6,607 bases of DNA, taken from positions 1 to 6,607 of the forward strand of contig CANQEC010000138.1 of the NCBI GenBank assembly GCA_947594335.1, written 5' to 3'. Position 1 is the stretch's first letter. Every line of letters begins with the position of its first letter. The stretch comes from an uncultured Lachnospiraceae bacterium (GTDB lineage: Bacteria > Bacillota > Clostridia > Lachnospirales > Lachnospiraceae). Below, piece by piece: positions 1 to 3,806 of the stretch. The translations under genes were made by a program, and so were the position numbers. The notes under the pieces were generated by a model, which was not told the DNA's origin, searched no databases, and worked only from the letters and a program-made list of their open reading frames with translations.

Positions 1-514
1 TTTTGGGTTCAGGATAGTCCGTTCCGAAGGTTTCCGCCGTGATGGATTTGATTCTCTGGGCGGTCATCGGCCTGTCGCTGTAGTCTGTGCGCGTCTCAGC
101 GATCTTGTTCACGATATCCATGCCTTCCGTTACTTTTCCGAACGCGGCATACTGGCCGTCGAGATGCGGGGCGGCCTTGTGCATGATGAAAAACTGGCTG
201 CCCGCGGAATCGGGTACCATCGTGCGCGCCATGGAGAGTACGCCCGCGTCATGCTTCAACGGATTTGGGAAACCGTTGTACGAGAATTCGCCGGGGATGC
301 AGTAGCCGGGTCCGCCCGTGCCTGTTCCCTGGGGACATCCGCCCTGGATCATGAATCCGCGGATAACCCGGTGAAAGATCAGCCCGTCGTAAAATCCTTT
401 TTTGATGAGGCTGAGGAAGTTATTAACAGTATTCGGGGCGATCTCCGGGTAAAGCTCTGCCTTGATGATATCGCCGTTTTCCATGGTGATTGTGATGATT
501 GGATTCTGCGCCAT
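1..514 (-). CDS. ppiB: Cyclophilin-type peptidyl-prolyl cis-trans isomerase (3' end cut by the window edge)
   Basis: It catalyses cis-trans isomerisation of Xaa-Pro bonds and assists protein folding. No signal peptide is seen, so it should be cytoplasmic. The visible 171 residues cover practically the whole domain: FHRVI at 47-51, GFMIQGG at 53-59, the GTGTGGPGY loop at 63-71, LSMAR at 93-97, SQFFI at 106-110 and LDGQYAAFGKV at 118-128. The catalytic Arg is R49, supported by Q57, F54 and F109. The residue matching human CypA Trp121 is His117, so cyclosporin binding is probably weak (inference). The tail ETFGTDYPEPK resembles the usual end of clostridial homologues, so only a few residues lie outside. 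The ATG at 512-514 is set by a GGAGGA ribosome binding site six bases upstream. The gene is probably monocistronic, driven by the promoter at 644-672. The family is certain; the symbol is by analogy with B. subtilis. Confidence 0.95.
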   Translation of the reverse strand, partial: MAQNPIITITMENGDIIKAELYPEIAPNTVNNFLSLIKKGFYDGLIFHRVIRGFMIQGGCPQGTGTGGPGYCIPGEFSYNGFPNPLKHDAGVLSMARTMVPDSAGSQFFIMHKAAPHLDGQYAAFGKVTEGMDIVNKIAETRTDYSDRPMTAQRIKSITAETFGTDYPEPK

Positions 515-643
515 TTTAGTTCCTCCGTGTATTTTTTATGTTTTGATTTCCGTGAATAACGGGCCGCCTCCTACTCGATCTGATCGAAACGAAGCGTGGA
601 TCACATACCCCGCTGTCTGCGGCGGGGCGTCGGCTTCCCCTGC
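515..643 (-). promoter_or_regulatory. Leader of the cyclophilin gene, with a GC-rich hairpin
   Basis: This gap is not coding. If transcription begins about seven bases after the -10 box (near 637), the mRNA has an untranslated leader of about 120 nt. A GC-rich inverted repeat, CCCCGC at 608-613 and GCGGGG at 622-627 with an eight-base loop, would form a hairpin near the 5' end of that RNA. No run of U follows it on either strand, so it is not a standard intrinsic terminator. It could stabilise the 5' end, or act as a weak end signal for the upstream ATPase gene. I recognise no riboswitch or T-box motif. Confidence 0.45.
521..526 (-). promoter_or_regulatory. Ribosome binding site of the cyclophilin gene
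   Basis: On the minus strand this reads GGAGGA, six bases before the ATG at 514. It fixes the start codon of the cyclophilin. Confidence 0.85.
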
Positions 644-672
644 ATTATAGCCTGCCTGCAGGATAAATGCAA
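644..672 (-). promoter_or_regulatory. Sigma-A type promoter of the cyclophilin gene
   Basis: Read on the minus strand there is a -35 box TTGCAT (667-672), a spacer of exactly 17 bases, and a perfect -10 box TATAAT (644-649). It points at the cyclophilin start about 130 bases away. The promoter lies inside the last codons of the ATPase gene, whose TAA stop (645-647) is part of the -10 box. Confidence 0.75.
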
Positions 673-2465
673 GCGTTCTCTCGTTTTGGAGGAGAGGGGG
701 ATTTTCTGATCAGTACCTGTTTTCCCTTAAATGCAAAGCCGTATTTGCGGATGTGGTCCTCCGGTATTTTCCGTGCGGTCAGGTATGCCGTATAATTCTG
801 CCGCTCTATCTGTTCCAGTGCATTGTCGGCAGTATCTTCCAGGGAAGCGTCGTCCTCAGGGTCGAACACCTTAAATTCTATGATAACCGCGAAATCTTCC
901 GCGTGCAGAGGTTCCAGCATAATATCATATCTGCCGTAGCCGCTCTCCCGGTTGGAAGTGATCACATAGCGCCCGCTCAGATCCACAATCAGCCCGAGAA
1001 CGAAACCATGATAGAACCGTTCAGGTTCCTTTGCATGGGAAGGGCGGTTTCCGCTGTCAAAAAAGCTGAATGTCGCAAGCGCTGTTTTATTCATATAGGC
1101 GTTCATCGCTTTGACGTCATCGCGCAGCAGAGCGCGTATGAACAGGTTGTAATCAGGCTCGCGTTCCGCAAACCAGGCATGCACGATATCGCGGAACATA
1201 AAAAGGACTTCTCTGTTTGTCAGGGACAGCTTATAATAAGGTTTATCAGTTAAAAAGAACGTTCCCGCGCCTGTTTCTGACGGATCAGCGGAAAAAGAGA
1301 AGGCTTTTGCAAAATCATGGGGAGCATAATGGCCCGCCTCCGCAGTTTTTACAACTTTCAGATAACCGCATGCAAGGAGAAGGCTCCAGATAGCCGTCTC
1401 GTTCTGCGCCAGCTGTGAGAAAACGATCTGTTCATCAAGAATGGTTTCCAGAGTCCGTCCCTGAAGCAGATCCTCAAAATGGATCTTCAGCTGGGAACTT
1501 CCGGTCTGGACGATGCGGCTGATCAGTTCATTGCTGCTTGTATTTGCCCAGTAACAGGAGAGCTTTTTGCTGCGCAGATAATTGATGATCGACCAGGGAT
1601 TGTAAATATCGGAGATACTGCCGAAGGTGAAGCCGTCGTACCACTGTTTTACTTCATTTTTTCTGTCTGAAAGCCCGTATTCATCCAGTGCGCAAAAAAC
1701 CTCTTCTTCCGTGAATCCGAAACAGTCGGCATACTCGGCGGAAGTGGTTGTGATCACAGACAGGTTATTCAGGTCTGAAAAAACAGATTCTCTGCTGACG
1801 CGTGTGATCCCCGTCATAAGCGCCCGTTCCATGAAAGGATTTGTCTTAAACGCCGCGTTAAACAGACTTCGGATAAAGACCGTAAACTGATCCCAGTAGC
1901 CGTGGACAAACGCTTCCTGCATCGGAGTATCGTATTCATCAAGCAGGATGAGGACCTTCTTTCCATAATAGCGCGACAGAAAAAGTGAAAGCTGATAGAT
2001 ACTCATGGTTGCGGCTGCGTCGTCCATATCGACAGAGACGCTGGAAAAAAACTTTTTCTCCCTGTCGTCGAGAATGCCGGATTCAAGAAGAAAATGATTC
2101 TGGGAATACAGATTTGACAAAATCTGGCAAAGCTTCCGGCGGGCGGTCGTAAAATCCGCTTCCTTCACATTGGCGAAAGAAAGACTGATCACAGGCAGGG
2201 TTCCCTGAAGACGGCGGTATTTTTCATCGTTCCAGATGGAGAGCCCTTTGAAAAGGTCGCCCCGCCCTGCATAAGAAAGAGAAAAAAATTTTTCCGTCAT
2301 GCTCAGGGTCAGGGTTTTTCCGAAGCGGCGCGGCCGTGTGATCAGAGTTACGCTGTCGGCGTTTTCCCACCACTCCTGAATAAATTTCGTCTTATCTATA
2401 TAAAAAAGGTCATTTGTGATCAGAGTTTCAAAATCCTGATGGCCGATACCGATTTTTCTGTTCAT
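645..2465 (-). CDS. AAA-ATPase_like protein with C-terminal PD-(D/E)XK nuclease domain
   Basis: This 606-residue protein matches the architecture of the AAA-ATPase_like family (PF09820) followed by a PD-(D/E)XK nuclease-superfamily domain (PF08011, formerly DUF1703), common in gut Clostridia and Bacteroidetes. The N-terminal block IGIGHQDFETLI leads to FYIDKT at 21-26. The Walker A is RPRRFGKT at 44-51 and the Walker B is VLILLDEYD at 171-179. TGITRVSRES at 218-227 and QWYDGF at 274-279 are other typical blocks. The nuclease core shows GRYD (D513), then IIEFKV with E530 and K532, and Q552 downstream, so the catalytic residues look intact. An in-frame ATG at 2564 is possible, but the start at 2465 is preferred: it begins at the family's usual N-terminus, has AAGGAG nine bases upstream, and the longer form would run through the promoter. 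No experimentally settled function is known to me; a role in nucleic-acid processing, defence or mobile DNA is inference. The gene looks more A/T-rich than the GTPase gene in this window. Confidence 0.9.
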   Translation of the reverse strand: MNRKIGIGHQDFETLITNDLFYIDKTKFIQEWWENADSVTLITRPRRFGKTLTLSMTEKFFSLSYAGRGDLFKGLSIWNDEKYRRLQGTLPVISLSFANVKEADFTTARRKLCQILSNLYSQNHFLLESGILDDREKKFFSSVSVDMDDAAATMSIYQLSLFLSRYYGKKVLILLDEYDTPMQEAFVHGYWDQFTVFIRSLFNAAFKTNPFMERALMTGITRVSRESVFSDLNNLSVITTTSAEYADCFGFTEEEVFCALDEYGLSDRKNEVKQWYDGFTFGSISDIYNPWSIINYLRSKKLSCYWANTSSNELISRIVQTGSSQLKIHFEDLLQGRTLETILDEQIVFSQLAQNETAIWSLLLACGYLKVVKTAEAGHYAPHDFAKAFSFSADPSETGAGTFFLTDKPYYKLSLTNREVLFMFRDIVHAWFAEREPDYNLFIRALLRDDVKAMNAYMNKTALATFSFFDSGNRPSHAKEPERFYHGFVLGLIVDLSGRYVITSNRESGYGRYDIMLEPLHAEDFAVIIEFKVFDPEDDASLEDTADNALEQIERQNYTAYLTARKIPEDHIRKYGFAFKGKQVLIRKSPSPPKRENACIYPAGRL

Positions 2466-2474
2466 GTGATCACG

Positions 2475-2480
2475 CTCCTT
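2475..2480 (-). promoter_or_regulatory. Ribosome binding site of the ATPase/nuclease gene
   Basis: On the minus strand this reads AAGGAG, nine bases before the ATG at 2465. It supports the 606-residue start over the upstream ATG at 2564. The spacer between it and the start contains the 8-bp palindrome GTGATCAC (2466-2473). Confidence 0.75.
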
Positions 2481-2535
2481 TGAGGCAGGCAGACAAGGTC
2501 TCTGGTTTTGCGACAGCTTCTGCGGCCGGGAAATA

Positions 2536-2564
2536 TTTTCTCCTGGTACGATAGATTCTATCAT
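2536..2564 (+). promoter_or_regulatory. Weak candidate promoter of the GNAT gene
   Basis: TATCAT (2559-2564) matches the -10 consensus in five of six bases; 17 bases upstream is TTTTCT (2536-2541), a poor -35 box. An alternative is TTGCGA (2508-2513) with AATATT (2532-2537). Neither is convincing, and the true promoter could be elsewhere in the divergent gap. Confidence 0.3.
2550..2562. promoter_or_regulatory. Perfect 13-bp inverted repeat over the -10 box, possible operator
   Basis: GATAGATTCTATC has two perfect 6-base arms around one central base. It covers the -10 box of the minus-strand ATPase promoter and the likely start region, and overlaps a possible plus-strand -10 box (TATCAT, 2559-2564) for the GNAT gene. 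A repressor bound here could control both divergent genes. No regulator gene is adjacent, so this is inference from symmetry and position. Confidence 0.35.
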
Positions 2565-2583
2565 ACAGGGATTTCAGAGTCAA
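2555..2583 (-). promoter_or_regulatory. Sigma-A type promoter of the ATPase/nuclease gene
   Basis: On the minus strand there is TTGACT (2578-2583), a 17-base spacer, and TAGAAT (2555-2560), each one base away from consensus. Transcription would begin near 2548, giving a leader of roughly 80 nt before the start at 2465. Confidence 0.65.
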
Positions 2584-2593
2584 AAAATTTATG

Positions 2594-2600
2594 AAAGGAA
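2594..2600 (+). promoter_or_regulatory. Ribosome binding site of the GNAT gene
   Basis: AAAGGAA lies six bases before the ATG at 2607 and supports that start. Confidence 0.65.
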
Positions 2601-2606
2601 CCAAAA

Positions 2607-3683
2607 ATGAACTGGGTATTGTTTTATATGAAACAGGGCCGTCATCGGACGGATTGTCTTTCTTTTGTGCGGAAGCTGGAAGCACAGGGATTTTGCTGCC
2701 GGATCTGCGGAGTATTTCATGAGTGTGGAGAAAGCGAAAAAGACGTGCCGGAGGATTCGGACGGCGGGGAGAGGATTCTTGTGATTACGGATGACGCAAA
2801 GGCGGCCAGAATCTGCGAACTGCAGAAAATTGCCTGTATCGGATACTGTCCGCCCGGATCAGAGGAAAACGAGGAATCCGATCCGGATCAGTATACAAAA
2901 AGGAATCTGCGGGAAGAAGCCGAAGGAAAATCTGCGGCGGAAGAAAACAGGGACTCCATTTATTTCCCGTATGTCCGCATGGTGTGGGAGAGTTTTGAGA
3001 ACAGAACGCCAGAAGAGCTGGAACAGTTTTGGTGCCGGTTTTACAAAGAGCCGGTCATTATAACCCGCACCGGGCGGCTTCTGATCCGGGAGAGCGTTCC
3101 GGAAGATTTTGAGGCGCTTTACCGGATAGAATCGGATGAAGAAATTTCCGCCTGGGACGACGGAAAAAACGAAGAAAAATTTCCTGACAAAGAGAGGGAG
3201 AGATTCTGCTCTTATATAGAACTTATCTATCCGTTTTACGGGTACGGATACTGGACGGTCGAACTGACAGAACCGGGTCGGGAAGGTACGATCATTGGAC
3301 GCTGCGGGCTGAGAGATTTTGACCCGGCGGAAGACGACGGATGTATTGTCATGAAAATGGAGGGCGGGGACGGACTGCCGCAAAGCTCTGTTCCTGAAGC
3401 GCTCCCGAAATCTGAGTCCGGTCAGGAGGCCGATTTCAAATCGCGGGAGACTTTCCCGCCGGAAGAATTCTGCCTGGAACTGGGATATGCTGTCGCGAAG
3501 CCTTACCGCAGGCAGGGTTTTGCGTATGAAATGTGCCGGGCCGTGCTCGATTATGCGTTCCAGGTGCTGGGCGCGGATACGGCCGCGGTCAGGATCCGTC
3601 CTCAGAACAGGGCCTCGCTGGGGCTGGCCCGCAAGCTGGGATTTCATCAGGAGCATGCGTCTGTCACTGCGGGGGACCGGTAG
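2607..3683 (+). CDS. GNAT-family N-acetyltransferase with an extra N-terminal domain
   Basis: The protein has 358 residues, about twice a minimal GNAT. The acetyltransferase domain covers about 155-350: it opens with RLLIRESVPEDFEALYRI (157-174), has IIGRCGLRDF (229-238), and the acetyl-CoA motif A is LELGYAVAKPYRRQGFAYE (290-308), where R301-x-x-G304-x-A306 is the pyrophosphate-binding signature. Motif B follows as RPQNRASLGLARKLGF (331-346). About 45 charged, low-complexity residues (241-288) are inserted just before motif A. The first 150 residues are a separate region: GERILVITDDAKAARICELQ (54-73), followed by IACIGY (75-80), looks like a small alpha/beta fold, as in other Lachnospiraceae GNATs I recall. 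That part is also cysteine-rich, with C31, C34, H38 and C40 close together. The substrate cannot be told from sequence. The gene stands alone, divergent from the ATPase gene and 123 bases before the GTPase gene. Confidence 0.85.
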   Translation: MNWVLFYMKQGRHRTDCLSFVRKLEAQGFCCRICGVFHECGESEKDVPEDSDGGERILVITDDAKAARICELQKIACIGYCPPGSEENEESDPDQYTKRNLREEAEGKSAAEENRDSIYFPYVRMVWESFENRTPEELEQFWCRFYKEPVIITRTGRLLIRESVPEDFEALYRIESDEEISAWDDGKNEEKFPDKERERFCSYIELIYPFYGYGYWTVELTEPGREGTIIGRCGLRDFDPAEDDGCIVMKMEGGDGLPQSSVPEALPKSESGQEADFKSRETFPPEEFCLELGYAVAKPYRRQGFAYEMCRAVLDYAFQVLGADTAAVRIRPQNRASLGLARKLGFHQEHASVTAGDR

Positions 3684-3806
3684 ACATTTTCTGGCAACAG
3701 CGCGCATGAATACAAAGAAGAAGCGGATCTGCGGAAAATGCTCGTTCCATGCAGACAGAACCTGTGATATACTGAACAGAGTATTTTTTATAGAGGAGGC
3801 ATTTTT
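3684..3806 (+). promoter_or_regulatory. Gap with extended -10 promoter for the GTPase-nuclease gene
   Basis: The best promoter is an extended -10, TGATATACT (3765-3773), with a weak -35 TTCCAT (3745-3750) at 17 bases. The start would be near 3780, giving a short leader of about 27 nt that includes a strong AGGAGG (3794-3799), seven bases before the ATG at 3807. I see no leader peptide, attenuator or long leader of the kind found upstream of tet(M). No convincing terminator for the GNAT gene is seen, so read-through is possible. Confidence 0.55.

Noticed and set aside
2466..2473. GTGATCAC palindrome next to the ATPase start codon as a CRP-like operator
   Set aside because: Only eight bases long; the same GTGATCAC sequence recurs inside the coding region (for example near 958 and 1749), so chance is the simpler explanation.
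2466..2564. Longer N-terminus of the ATPase/nuclease starting at 2564
   Set aside because: The extra 33 residues do not resemble the family start, and the 2564 start would lie upstream of the transcription start predicted from the TTGACT/TAGAAT promoter.
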